From positions 3,182 through 41,282 of the forward strand of contig JAIPMN010076372.1 of NCBI GenBank assembly GCA_020650975.1: DNA of 38,101 nt, written 5' to 3'. This DNA is from Apostichopus californicus. Lineage: Eukaryota > Echinodermata > Holothuroidea > Aspidochirotida > Stichopodidae. Both the position numbers and the translations under genes were made by a program. Positions 19,239 to 29,650 of the stretch are shown here, piece after piece. The first letter of the stretch is position 1. Every line of letters begins with the position of its first letter. The notes below the pieces were generated by a model. It was not told the DNA's origin. It did not search any database and saw only the letters and a list, made by a program, of their open reading frames with translations.

Positions 19239-20758
19239 GGTCAATTCCATGATAAGGTCAACATCATACCAACAAATTTAAAATCATTGTACATTAACAT
19301 TGTATAAGTTTCCAATAAATAGAATACTTGTAGTTACTAAAAATATGTTTTTCACCCCCGAAAAATCATTTGTTTGATTATGGGGTCGGTAATAACAAAT
19401 GGTTTCCGTAGTAACTAAATTATTTAAATTATTTAATTTGTGCAGATTTGTACAAAATATTTATATGTATCATCAGTTTGTTGGACTAATTATATTTGCT
19501 ATAGCATAGTGCTCACTTAATAGCTTCAATTTTTTTCGACATAAAGGCATTAGACAACAGTGGTGAATTGAAAACACCCTCGACTTAATGTCACGCGAGT
19601 CACAAAATTTACTGTTTTTGTTTCTTTTCTCATTGCCTGCCCAATAGTTTTACTCCAAATAATGAATATCAAGTCTTCACATAGATACCAAAAGGATTAC
19701 TGAATTTCCTCTTCAGAAGATATTCAAATTTTGCGGAAAATCAGCCTTTACCAATGTCACGCGAGTCACGTCACGCGAGTTACGTCAATTCAAGACAGTA
19801 TTTCTACCTATTTACTGTGTGAAAACTACAGGGATGTTATAGTTTGATGAATGAATCACTGATTAAAGATATCATATATGCATTCCCTTTTAATTAGGCA
19901 ACTTGAATAATATGGGCACACATAATTAAACTAATTATAATAATTCATTTGAACTATCAGAATTTAAATTCATGAATATTTATTCGCAATATAATGCCTA
20001 TTTTATCACCACATTTGGAGAATTAGCATGTGTCATTGAATTTTTAGTAATATACAAAAACATAATCTATATTAGTATCTGGCAATGTCATGTGATATGA
20101 CTTGACAACCTTAAGGTTAACTGCACAATCATTCCCAAAATCCTATGAGCGAATGTATCTTTTCACATATTACAATTTTGCTTTATTCAAATATGACAAA
20201 TGAGAATGGTAATTTGAATCACATTTTGATAGATGTTTCTTCCATAACTTTCAAATGAGTGACTTCAACAGACTAAATATTGTTATAAATATTAATTGAC
20301 AAGATTTATTGCCTGGACAACTGTACTACCCGTACAGTATATTACCTACTGTCTGCAGTCATGAGGGTAACTAGGGGACATTAACTTGTCACGCGAGTCA
20401 TGCGTTACAACATTTTTTTCAAAGTTGCATAGCAATTGAGGTAGAGGTGTTTTCAACTTCGGTCTGATTATAAAAAGTTATTGGAAACATTTTAATAAGA
20501 CATAAGAAATCGAACATTTGTGTGTGCATTCTGATTGTTGCTAATAGTAACTGTCACGCGAGTCACGTTTAGTTTTTTCGCCAATTTCACCGCCAATACT
20601 TGAGGTATAAATATTTTTTCTACTGTTTTAAGCATTAAGGCGTACCTACACTGACTACATGAATGTTTTTCTCCCAGGTAATTTCTTTACTTGTTTAATG
20701 ATATCAAATAGAAAGGAATTTTAGTAAACATATCACGCGAGTCACCACGGAACTGACC
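19239..20758. mobile_element. Element B: non-autonomous TIR transposon with internal iterons
   Basis: The ends are GGTCAATTCC (19239-19248) and the inverse of GGTCAGTTCC (20749-20758). The block 2 counterpart reads GATG-ATAT-GCTTG without interruption near 37767-37775. Here the flanks are AAAT (19235-19238) and ATAT (20759-20762), fitting a 4-bp ATAT duplication with one later change. The 1,520-bp interior is AT-rich and non-coding, with six copies of TGTCACGCGAGTCAC. The TIR core and the iteron plan match element A (2512-4599). Confidence 0.82.
19589..20745. repeat. Iterons of element B: TGTCACGCGAGTCAC, 6 copies
   Basis: The copies lie at 19589-19603, 19755-19769, 19769-19783 (two changes, overlapping the previous one by a base), 20387-20401 (last base T), 20552-20566 and 20731-20745 (one change). 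All point the same way. The inverse, GTGACTCGCGTGACA, is two GTGAC half sites with a four-base spacer, the same architecture as the iterons of element A. Confidence 0.88.
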
Positions 20759-20762
20759 ATAT

Positions 20763-21509
20763 GCTTGATTATCTTTGTCTCGACAGCGGGCAGTATATTT
20801 CATCTTTTGTTATGTGTGTACTTATTTTTGTTGTTGTTATGCACCATCTCTGGGAGTTCTCATTAACAAACTCAAGACTCATTTGTTCTAGCTGAAAATA
20901 TTTGGTATAATTATTATTTGGTGATTGTTGCCACACCGAAGATATTGTTTGTGGGTTCATTGCAATAAGTGTGCAATGTGTACATAGTTGTTGCTCTTTT
21001 ACTTTATCCCCCCTTTACATGTATTGTTTGTCACAAATTTGCCTGCTTATTGTTTCTTCGATATTTGTATTTTGTTGTATTTTTATAACTACTCTTTTTC
21101 TTGTAGTGGTTGATGCATATCTCAATAAAACGAGGCATTTTGGTTGGGTTGACCATAACATATAAAAAGAATATGTTACTTGCTGACATTGTACTGTACA
21201 CGGATAGATCTTGTATCAAAGGTGTAAAAGTAAAAGTAAACACAAACTTGCATTTGACCAATACACTAATCATCCATATTTACCAACCAGGTGAAATTAA
21301 ATGAGATTTATTTGACAAGAAGATATCAAATTTAGCGGTACTTAACAGAATTGTACCATAAAGTGTACTGTTTATTTACGATTGTATCACATTAAGTTGC
21401 TCTAGTTGTTGTTCTAGAGAAGCTAACTTTAAATTCATATACGTTATAAGACTGTCCTCTTGTTCGTAAATAATAACTTCTGAAGCATCCTGATTTTTCT
21501 CCGTCACAG
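20763..21509. other. End of block 1 and junction into block 2
   Basis: 20763-21090 matches 37773-38101 (CGGGCAGTATATTTCA, TGCACCATCTCT, AATATTTGGTATAATTATTA, TTGGTGATTGTTGC), so block 2 ends the same way and runs off the window. The next few hundred bases lead into the acceptor TCTCCGTCACAG ending at 21509. There is no NACHT exon before cassette copy 2, so only the tail cassettes were duplicated here. No coding exon is recognised. Confidence 0.6.
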
Positions 21510-21799
21510 ATTCCAATATCTTGTTTACAACTCGATTACTCTTCCATCAAGTTTAAAGGCGACACTATTATGCTACACAGCGGGATATCTTTACCAATAC
21601 TTCCGACTGTAGAAAAGATACACATAGCTGGAAGTAATGCACAGCATGACAACAGGGAGACATTATCAGGAATATCCTATAGAAGGCAATATCGACGACA
21701 TTATGATGCTCAAAGTGCTAACCAGGAGACATTAACAGAAAAGGATATTTTGAAATGTTTTCGCTATGGAATGAAATGTCGAAGTATAAAGGAGCTGAT
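21510..21799 (+). CDS. NLR C-terminal cassette copy 2, exon a (with insertion)
   Basis: The exon starts in phase 0 after TCTCCGTCACAG and ends in phase 2 at GAGCTGAT|GTAAGT, exactly as its paralog at 8098-8318. It encodes IPISCLQLDYSSIKFKGDTI...VKKI-type text through IKELM. It is 69 nt (23 codons) longer: after AGSNAQHDN there are two ETL-type blocks (RETLSG and QETLTEKD) with an Arg/Tyr-rich YRRQYRRHYDAQ between them. The extra length is a multiple of three and the frame is open, consistent with a functional exon. Confidence 0.82.
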
Positions 21800-22798
21800 G
21801 TAAGTAAAATTCAATACGTTTACCTTAACGGATGTGGATGGAGTAAATGCAGTTTCATTTAAGGTTGTCTCATAAACATTGTAAATTAGGTTTACAACTG
21901 ATTCATTCATATGATTACGTTCATTTCATGGAGTATGGTTCAGATCATGTTTCTACAGACCTATGAATATTGCACATATATTAATCACGTGAAGTTCTTT
22001 ACCCAGTCATGCAGCCGTGGCTATTTTTAATAATTTCATATCATAGTTAAGTTAATAATTTACAACAAGCTACTAATTTGAAGGAGGTCTAATCTCATGA
22101 ATTGTTGAACTTCCTAGTTGACCTACTACGTTACTATTACTTCAAGGCCTAACAACTTGTGGTCTATACTATTTGTGTATTACTGTTAGGCTAAGTAACG
22201 TAAGAACATCTGCTATATATGAATCATGCGAAGCGGAGTACATCGTCTTCCGAATTGCTACCTTCAAAATGGGCGCTTACTGCGTCTTGCATGGACATTC
22301 TTTATATGTTTGCTGATTAAATATACTGTTTAATTATATAGAAATATCATTCGTTCCGCAAAGTAGACGTACGGTTTTAAGTTACAATGCTAGCCTATGT
22401 GCAGTTACGAGTAAACTACATATTAATATTGCAGGGAAGTAAAGAAAACTTAGTAATAGTTGACTGTACATATATTGTTGATGGATAGACACCTTTTCTA
22501 GTTACAGAAACTTTGCTCCGCAAATATCAAATAAAATGAGACGTTGAAGCGAGATCTTAACTGCAGCCAGATAGCACGGGATAGCTAATGCGACTACACC
22601 GTATTTACAGTATAACAGTAAAACAACACAGGCTAAACACTTTAATATTAATACTTGTAAGCATATACTTCATATTCTGGCCTACCTTCTATTACGTGCA
22701 TATTTACACACAATAACAAATATCGCAAGTAGCTGGCTGTTTTGAAGTTTTCCGTTGGAAGACATAGTAATCATGATCAATCTTTTTCTCATTTTCAG

Positions 22799-22875
22799 GT
22801 TTGATCAACTTCAGCTGCCAACTTCCGTTTCACCTGAGGCATTTACACACATAATGAAGACTCGAAATATTCATG
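22799..22875 (+). CDS. NLR C-terminal cassette copy 2, exon b
   Basis: Acceptor CATTTTCAG and donor TTCATG|GTAAAT bound 77 nt encoding (M)FDQLQLPTSVSPEAFTHIM, then KTRNIH, ending in phase 1. It matches 8614-8690 base for base except for a few changes. The intron before it is about 500 bp longer than in copy 1. The intron after it lacks the SINE. Confidence 0.82.
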
Positions 22876-23123
22876 GTAAATAAAACGGGAATGAGCAGCA
22901 TTAACTGAACACATTTTGTTTGTTCGTCTAATTAAGTAATGTTTACCAACTGAAAAACTATCAAGTATGACATATGTAAAGTAAAGTATAAATAAAATAC
23001 ATTCCGGATGAAAAAAAATCAGATGTTAGCAAACTGACTTTCAACAGCATAGAGCAGCGGTATATATTGAGCTATTTATTGTGATACCAATGTGTATTTC
23101 ATTCTTTTTGTATTTTCATGTAG

Positions 23124-23182
23124 TTCGTTGGCGTCCGTTTGACATCGACTTTAATTTGGATCTCCAGAATGGTCACTGGGAG
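23124..23182 (+). CDS. NLR C-terminal cassette copy 2, exon c
   Basis: 59 nt after TTTTCATGTAG encode VRWRPFDIDFNLDLQNGHWE and end in phase 0 at TGGGAG|GTAAGG. The paralog is 9168-9226. Exons a-c of this copy total 426 nt (142 codons) and are again a symmetric phase 0-0 cassette. The next phase-0 exon on the same strand that I can find is 32796-32915. Confidence 0.82.
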
Positions 23183-23279
23183 GTAAGGGTTTGAGAATGT
23201 GATTTCATCTTCTAAGATCCATAACCAATGTTATGCAGAAGATATTTTGAGTATATACATGTTTGTATGTTTGTTATTC

Positions 23280-24035
23280 CTTGCTGAAACGTGTGAGTGA
23301 CACTTTAGTGTGTATGCACATTTAACAACAAAGGAATAATTCATGAATGCCATACGTGATATCATTGCTTATATCATGAATATTAATTTTGTCACAATGT
23401 CAAAAGTCAAAATCTTCAAATTTATGAGAAGGCAGGCCTAAGTCATTTTTGTAACAGAAGTGTGTCTGAACAATAACAAGAACTACAAGAGAATCACTGA
23501 TCAATACAATATTTGGTCGATGGGTGATCCATAATAAGTTGCTAAATTATATTGATTTTGCTGCTCATATCATGAATACTATGAGGTATTAGGGTCAAAT
23601 TTCAAAATCTTCAAGTTGCAATAACTTGGCAATCACAAGTTGGAGTTTTTTCAAACGTGGTATGGTTATATTGGTAGACCACTTGTACATGCTGATGTGT
23701 CTTGTAATTGATACCATGCATATTTATGAGGAGGTGAGCGTTATTTTGGTAACAAACGTTTGTATGCACAACAGGTAGACAAGGGAATGATTGATCAATA
23801 ACATATTTGGTCGATGGGTCGTCCATATCAATTAGATATACCCTTTTGATTTTTGTGTTCATATAATGAATATTACAGAAGTCAATTTAATATTAAACTG
23901 CCATAACTAGCCATACATAAGTCACAGTTTCATAAAATGTGAGTGTGTTATCGGTAGGTAGCCTACACATGGCGATGTATGTTGCAATTGAAAACATGTG
24001 ATTAATAAGAAGAGGTGGCTTTGCATTATTGAGGT
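23280..24035. repeat. Roughly 280-bp satellite family in block 2 (unbroken)
   Basis: The same units as in block 1: GTTTGTATGCACAACAGGTA, GATTGATCAATAACATATTT, TTGGTAGACCACTTGTACAT followed by GCTGATGTGTCTTG, which runs straight through the point where the LINE sits in block 1. It ends at GAGGTGGCTTTGCATTATTG, where the inserted DNA begins. Confidence 0.78.
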
Positions 24036-24047
24036 GGTGACCGGACA

Positions 24048-24112
24048 ATTCCCCACTGGACAATTATCCCCCCGGACAATTCCCCCTGGACAATTTCCCA
24101 CGGACAATTGTC
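24048..24112. repeat. Left GACAATT array, about 5 units
   Basis: Units of 14-16 bp begin GGACAATT followed by mostly C: GGACAATTCCCCACT, GGACAATTATCCCCCC, GGACAATTCCCCCT, GGACAATTTCCCAC and GGACAATTGTC. They resemble the inverse of the array at 30394-30511. Confidence 0.8.
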
Positions 24113-25885
24113 AATACGGAGCACTCAATTGGGACGATTTGTTAACGCTAATTACCAAAAAACTCTGCGTGTGTACGATATTATTTTATATTAGCATAAC
24201 CAACAGGCCCAACTCACCTGAGAAAAATAATCACGAAGTTATAGATACGAACAACGCGTATCTTTGTGCAAGATTCTCATGCATTAGTGATATATTTATT
24301 TATTTGTAGGGAGTGACTTTCGCTTAATTTTTTCCACATAATGGGGTGAGATATTGGTTTACTCTGTTCTACTTACATAGAGATCTGAATTACCACTTTC
24401 GTTCTGTCACGCTACCAATGTTAACATTTTGCAATGTAGTAAAAACATATGAGCACCGTTGAATTGAAAAGCTTTAATAGCAAAACGACTGTATTTTAGG
24501 AGACAAAGTACCAAAACACTTTCTTGTTTCACGTACATTGTGTATACTATAGCTAAACTGACACAATGATAATATTTTGGTCGTCAATTTGGTAAATTGT
24601 TGGTAAAATAGATTTCGCGCGCACTAGCTGTATTTATGCTGTGAGAATTAATAATTCCTTGCACATGCATGTTAGCTAGATAACCTTAACATTTTCTGTG
24701 CACTTCACGCGCACTTTAGCTGCATTTGTTTCCGGGTATACATTTCTCTGACTCTATTCCTTGCCAGAGGCAAAAGGAATATATGCAGTCATGCATGTGC
24801 ATGTGCGTGTGTCTGTCTGTGACGCCGGCTTATTATCACGATAACTGAACGATGCAAGATCTGATCGATCTCATACTTGGTGGGTAGTTTACCCATAGTG
24901 AGTAGATGGTCCCTATCATTGTTGGTGCCAATATCATCCATATTCATAAGTGGACGCGCGTATACGAGAGCAATATTTTTTCCCCACGATACTGAAAACG
25001 GAGGAATTTTACACAATTTAGATTCTTTTAAAGAATATACATAGTGTAATATAAAACATGAAATAATATTTCATGCTACCATGCATGCGATGCGTAAAAA
25101 TATCATAGTAGAAGTACATGTTATGCGCCCAGCGCACAGAGAATTTGTAGTTGAGTGCAGCTAATGCGCGCAGAAATTCTGTGGTAGCTAGCTAATATGC
25201 ATGTGAAGAGAGATAACAGCCATCACAGTATCAACCTAGCTAGTGCACTCGAGGCGCGCGAACATTTGTCTGGTCCAGCCATCTATCATGCATTTAAATT
25301 GCGCAAAAACTAACACAGCATAAACGCTGAATATTATAGTTCTGTCGAAAAAAAAACATTTGGATGCAAGCACATGGCTTCTGTTAAAGACGCTGTAAAC
25401 GTTTGCGAAGCGAGCACATTTTTAAGATGATATTAACTGGAAAGATATTTCCAGGCATGCATAGACACCTTATCCGAATCCCTACCAAAATGTTACTTTT
25501 TAAACTTTTGATCGACTTTTCATTGATGGTCAAGGGCATGTGCAGAAATTTCCACAGTGGGGGGGGGGGGGGATTTGATGAAATGTAATGATTGCCGTCC
25601 CGGGGAGGGGTCTTAGTCTCCCCTTTTAGAAATATGTTAATAAGGAAGTATGCTTAGATGCACACTGGTGCAATATATTCACCATTTTTGTAGATCGTTG
25701 GAAATGACACTTCCCAGGCCTTGTAAGCTGTTCTTAAGTTTTCTCAGCATCCTTTATTTTGATATTCCATTACTTCATATGGTCATCAAATAGTTTAGTG
25801 AAATAGTAAAAAAAAAACAGTCTGGTAAGTTACTTTGAATATCATGACAGATCTTTTGTAAGTTTGACACCGGCATTGACATTTT
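24113..25885. other. Non-coding part of the block 2 insertion
   Basis: I see no gene. 24830-24950 is a diverged trace of the 280-bp satellite (ATACTTGGTGGGTAGTTTAC, TGGTGCCAATATCATCC). A G-run at about 25559-25571 followed by GCCGTCCCGGGGAGGGGTCT resembles the repeat at 33757-34085. The rest is AT-rich without recognisable structure. Confidence 0.45.
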
Positions 25886-26230
25886 TCAACAAATCTGCAA
25901 ATTGCGCGTGGAAATTAAGGAAAGATTGACTGGGCTTTCAGCCAAGTAACATACTGAAATGACCGAACTATATGTCAAACTGACATCAAAGATTGCGTCT
26001 GAAATATTATTAGGGTGAAAGACTGATTGGCCGGTAGTTACAAGTGATAGTATTGTCTCCTTTCTTGAAAATGTGTTTTTTAGTGGTTTTAGAAGCATCA
26101 GGGTGAGTCCTAGAAGTAAAAACACGATTGAAAATGTAACAGAGTATCGAAGCAAAATGAAATGAAAGGGGGGTGTAGACGGTTTTACACTATCTAACGC
26201 AACGTAGTCGCCAAGAACCTGAAGTATTAT
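25886..26230 (-). pseudogene. LINE reverse-transcriptase fragment (Jockey/CR1/L2-like)
   Basis: On the minus strand, one frame reads ...LCYIFNRVFTSRTHPDASKT, then TKKHIFKKGDNTITCNYRPISLSP. The block IFKKGD...NYRPISL is the RT-domain entry signature of non-LTR retrotransposons of the Jockey/CR1/L2 type. Only about 60 residues are recognisable and both ends are lost, so it is a dead fragment. A second, related fragment lies on the other side of the Penelope-like element at 28211-28370. Confidence 0.75.
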
Positions 26231-26311
26231 TAAGGGAGGCCCGAGGAACATGAGCTTATAGCATGCTCCTCATGGTGTAACATAATTGCACATGTTAGGT
26301 GAATTGAGTGT

Positions 26312-26426
26312 ACTGTTAATAGTAGGAGAGACAAGCGTAGGTTCTTATGACCAACGAGACCGGTTTCTGCTCTCAAACTTTATAGGAGGAGCTTCATCAG
26401 TAGTAGCCTTTGAATATTTTATATTC
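26312..26426 (-). repeat. Inverted terminal repeat (left) of the Penelope-like element
   Basis: These 115 bp are the inverse of 28088-28202 with only a few differences (about 97 percent identity). They flank the reverse transcriptase on both sides. Inverse-oriented terminal repeats are known for Penelope-like elements. This copy, read on the minus strand, also contains CTGATGA and GAAACCGGTC, the hammerhead-like core described for the other copy. Confidence 0.8.
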
Positions 26427-26477
26427 AAACGTCATTTGGAAGTAACACAAACATGAATAGCATGTGTTACTATCTGA

Positions 26478-28005
26478 AACGCCAATAGCAACACGCACAA
26501 AGCGGAGCGTTTTGCACTAAGTTCAATTAAAAACGACCGCTCTATTATTGTCAAACCCTTCGATAAAGGTAGAGGCATTGCTATAATGAATCACTCAGAC
26601 TTTCAAGCCGAAATTGAAAGGCAATTAGATAGTCACCACTACGAAAAGTTAGAAAGTGATATGACGTTTCACACTAAAAGTTTAGTCCAGGAAACACTAA
26701 TAGAAATGTTCTCTGAAAAAGAAATCGATTAAAACACCTTCGAGTACTTGTCACCATATAGCAACAAGATCCGCACGCCGGTCATATATGTGCTACCAAA
26801 AATTCATAAAGCACACCCGGCTAACTCAAAATTTACCGGCAGACCGATAATAAGCGGAAACGGATCACAGATCGAAAACATATCGGAATTTGTGGACTTT
26901 TTCTTGCTTCCTATTGTATTAAAACAAAGCACCTATGTGAAAGACACAAATTACATTCTGCAAATTTTGGAAGACACCTCGTTACCAAAAACAGTAGTAC
27001 TTGCTACACTCGATGTCGTCGCCATGTATACCAATACTCCCCAAGAGGAGGCTTTAGATATATGTCAAGAAGTCTATGAAAAGGCGGAAAAAAACCAATG
27101 TGGAATAAATAAAATATCTTCCATATCCTTGTGCAGACTAATTGAACTTATCTTAACAAAAAACTGTTTCGAGTTCAATAACCATTTCTATCTACAAAAG
27201 ATCGGTTGCGCCATGGGTAGCCAAGCCTCTCCGGAAATCTGCGATATCGTCATGCAAAGACTTGAAAACCAGATTTTACCGACAGATAATAAAATCTTAA
27301 AATGGCTCCACTATAGAGATGACAATCTATTGCTCTACGACGGTACACATCAGGAACTTGAACAACTAGTAAACCGGTTGAATGAAATTCACCGCTTCGT
27401 AAAGTTTACGGTAGAAATATCACACACCGAGTTAACATACCTAGATTTGAAATTCTTCAAAGGTCCAAGGTTCGAAACCAATCGGTTATTACACACCAAA
27501 GTCTACACCAAACCAACGGAAACCTTCCAATACCTCGACAGAAACTCTGTACACCCACTTGCCACTTTTAAAGGCTGTATTAAAGGGGAAGTATTACGAT
27601 ATGCACGTCTCTGTAACAATGAGACTGATTTCTTACAGAAAAAGAACCCGTTCACAGAGAAACTGTTACTCCGTAACTATAATAAAGAGGAATTTGCCTC
27701 AGCCACGAAAGGCATAACATTTGAAAACTGTGGGCAATACCTCACTACCAAAACTAAACAAAAGGAACCACCACTGGTGTTCAAGCTTACCTATACACCC
27801 CATATCAAAACCACGCATTTGAAAAAAAGCACTTTTGAAACATTGGCACCTAATCTCGCAACACGCGGAATTATCCAAACTGTTTCCAAAAGAACCGATT
27901 CTAGCCTACGAAAAGACCCAAAACCTCAAAGATTTACTTGTTAACTCAAGGCTTTGTACTAACGAAGAATCAGCTGACTCTCAAGGTTCACACGAAGCTC
28001 TTTAA
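26478..28005 (+). pseudogene. Penelope-like retroelement reverse transcriptase, one stop and one frameshift
   Basis: The frame is open from 26478 (KAERFALSSIKNDRSIIVKPFDKGR) to a single TAA at 26730-26732. It continues through VIYVLPKIHK, GRPIISG, ATLDVVAMYTNTP, FYLQKIGCAMGSQASPE, the catalytic WLHYRDDNLLLY, LTYLDLKFF and the KVYTKPTETFQYL block. This order and these motifs are those of Penelope-like element RTs. Near 27850 the frame shifts, and the usual end, LFPKEPILAYEKTQNLKDLL, appears in another frame until a stop at 28003-28005. No GIY-YIG endonuclease follows. The copy is recent but inactive. Confidence 0.9.
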
Positions 28006-28087
28006 GATGCTCTTATAGCTGCACTACGAGTCCATAAAAAATTGTGCACAGAAAATATATGCATTTTGAGAACGAGACGCCCATGCC

Positions 28088-28202
28088 GAATATAAAATAT
28101 TCAAAGGCTACTACTGATGAAGCTCCTCCTATAAAGTTTGAGAGCAGAAACCGGTCTAGTTGGTCATAAGAACCTACGCTTATCTCTCCTATTATTAACA
28201 GT
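28088..28202 (+). repeat. Inverted terminal repeat (right) of the Penelope-like element
   Basis: This is the inverse partner of 26312-26426. It lies 82 bp after the end of the RT frame and runs into LINE-derived sequence at about 28211. The high identity between partners suggests a recent origin by copying or inversion. Confidence 0.8.
28107..28163 (+). ncRNA. Candidate hammerhead ribozyme in the Penelope terminal repeat
   Basis: The conserved core parts occur in order: CTGATGA (28114-28120), a potential stem II (GCTC 28122-28125 with GAGC 28142-28145), GAAA (28147-28150), a minimal stem III CCGG (28151-28154) and the cleavage site UC at 28155-28156. ACTA before CTGATGA pairs with TAGT after the site, a 4-bp stem I. 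Very short stem III is typical of hammerheads reported in Penelope-like elements. Against it, an A-A mismatch sits at the base of stem II where G-C is normal, and the left repeat copy has TCG in place of TAG, weakening its stem I. Confidence 0.45.
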
Positions 28203-28210
28203 AGTTTAAC

Positions 28211-28370
28211 AGTGGTTTTAAGAGCATCAGGGTACGTATCAGAAGTGATAACACGATTGAAATTGTAACAGAGTATCGTAGCAATGACGGAAGCAATGAT
28301 GTGAGAAACCTGTATGATGTCAGCATTTTTAAATTTTAACATCTTCTCTGGCATTCCAGTACCTGGAAAC
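28211..28370 (-). pseudogene. Second LINE reverse-transcriptase fragment
   Basis: The minus strand reads IIASVIATILCYNFNRVITS followed by DTYPDALKTT, matching the first fragment (CYIFNRVFTS...DASKTT) at about 80 percent DNA identity over roughly 80 bp. It stops at the Penelope terminal repeat. It also extends further 5' than the first fragment, so the two could be halves of a LINE split by the insertion, with overlap, or two independent copies. Confidence 0.65.
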
Positions 28371-28422
28371 CACCTTTCTATAAGGGTATAGTATAGCTCA
28401 CTAGCTTGTTTGATCAGTTAAA

Positions 28423-28517
28423 GCGCACTGGTTACAAGATCCTGATTGGCTGTTTGCATATATTTGGGATTAGGGTTAGTGTTAACCAATTAGGGAAATT
28501 CTTGTCAACCAGTGCGC
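28423..28517. repeat. Small foldback (MITE-like), 95 bp
   Basis: GCGCACTGGTTACAAGATCC at the left is the inverse of CTTGTCAACCAGTGCGC at the right, with inner arms CTGATTGG and CCAATTAG. The loop contains TTAGGGTTAGTGTTAACC, which includes two telomere-type TTAGGG words, probably by chance. No clear target duplication. Confidence 0.65.
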
Positions 28518-29650
28518 ATCGACCCTGTTTTTTTTCTGTGGAGACACTACATAACATGATAGTGTTGCTGTGTTGTTAAACCCAACTAACCGACCGACCA
28601 AGAGAAAGGATAGGATATGTAAAGCTGATAATTAGTTAAGAAAATTCATCAAGTCAATGTGATTATGCCTAGACAAGTTTGATCCTCCTGTTGTTATGTG
28701 CTGCTGTGAACTTGTCAACAAACTCATCCATGTTCAGCTTGTACCATTGTGACGTCATCGTCCATTTAAAAAATGAGAAACAAAAACAAAGTCTGCCCGA
28801 ACGATCGGACACACAAATTCAGTAATAAACATTATGTGTGATGCAGTCTTGTAGAGCAGGAATTATATAATTCCACGGTCGTTAACATGCGTTTTCAGTA
28901 CAGTGCGACTACTGTAGAAGTCTTCTCGGCCTATGCGCTATGTCACGTGAGGTGTTCAGCAACTCTGGTCTTCTGCCGGTCTGCGGTTGAAGGGTCGTCC
29001 ATGAGTGGTCATCATGGAGATCCGAGACCATGCAGACCAATGATATATTTTTCGCACATGTCATTTTTGTTAAGACACCCAAAATCCCAGTGGGAGGGCG
29101 AATTGGGCGACAAGCTTTCATGGGGGCTGTCGCCATTGGGGCTGTCGCCCCAAGCCCCCCGATAATCATACATGGTGACGAAAGCCGAACGGTACTTTTA
29201 AGGCCTAGCTATGCTGTAACTGGTGGAAGAGACTACACATATTGAGATCAACAGCCGATCCAGACAAAGGCTCGTGAACTCACTGCCAAACTAATACCGT
29301 TTTACACAATTATTTCGCATTGGTAATAGTAAAAAATCTAACTAGACAAACTGCTAAGTTTCATAAACGCTGCCTGGTCATAGCGAAACTACATCCAACC
29401 TGAAATAAATACGCCGGAAAACGTCCAATATAACCGCTGTAGTACAAAGTGGACGAACACCTTTTGCACGCAAAGTAAGGCTTCCGAGCGGCAGGTTGGA
29501 ACTAATGCAAATATGTTTGAGTTAACAGTTTTGATTGTTAGATTGTACGGGTGCCCATAAGCTCATTCCCAATTGCCAATAGCCCCCTATTCGTATGAGG
29601 CGTAACGCAAATGATATCTGATAGGCTGGTCGGTGTGAGATACGGTAGCT
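28518..29650. other. Unannotated part of the block 2 insertion
   Basis: No gene is recognised. A TGACGTCA word lies near 28751. A GC-richer stretch at 28880-29170 contains repeated GGGGCTGTCGCC-type words and overlapping ORFs on both strands without family features. It probably derives from a transposon, but I cannot name it. Confidence 0.4.

Noticed and set aside
26082..28284. The ~80-bp LINE overlap as a target site duplication of the Penelope-like element
   Set aside because: The two copies are only about 80 percent identical, while the Penelope terminal repeats are ~97 percent identical. A duplication made at insertion should be at least as similar.
28465..28490. Interstitial telomere repeat (TTAGGGTTAG)
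   Set aside because: There are only two partial units, inside the loop of a small foldback.
28887..29245. Overlapping ORFs of 71-92 codons on both strands
   Set aside because: No motif, no splice support, and transposon-like GC-rich repeats. There is nothing to support a gene.
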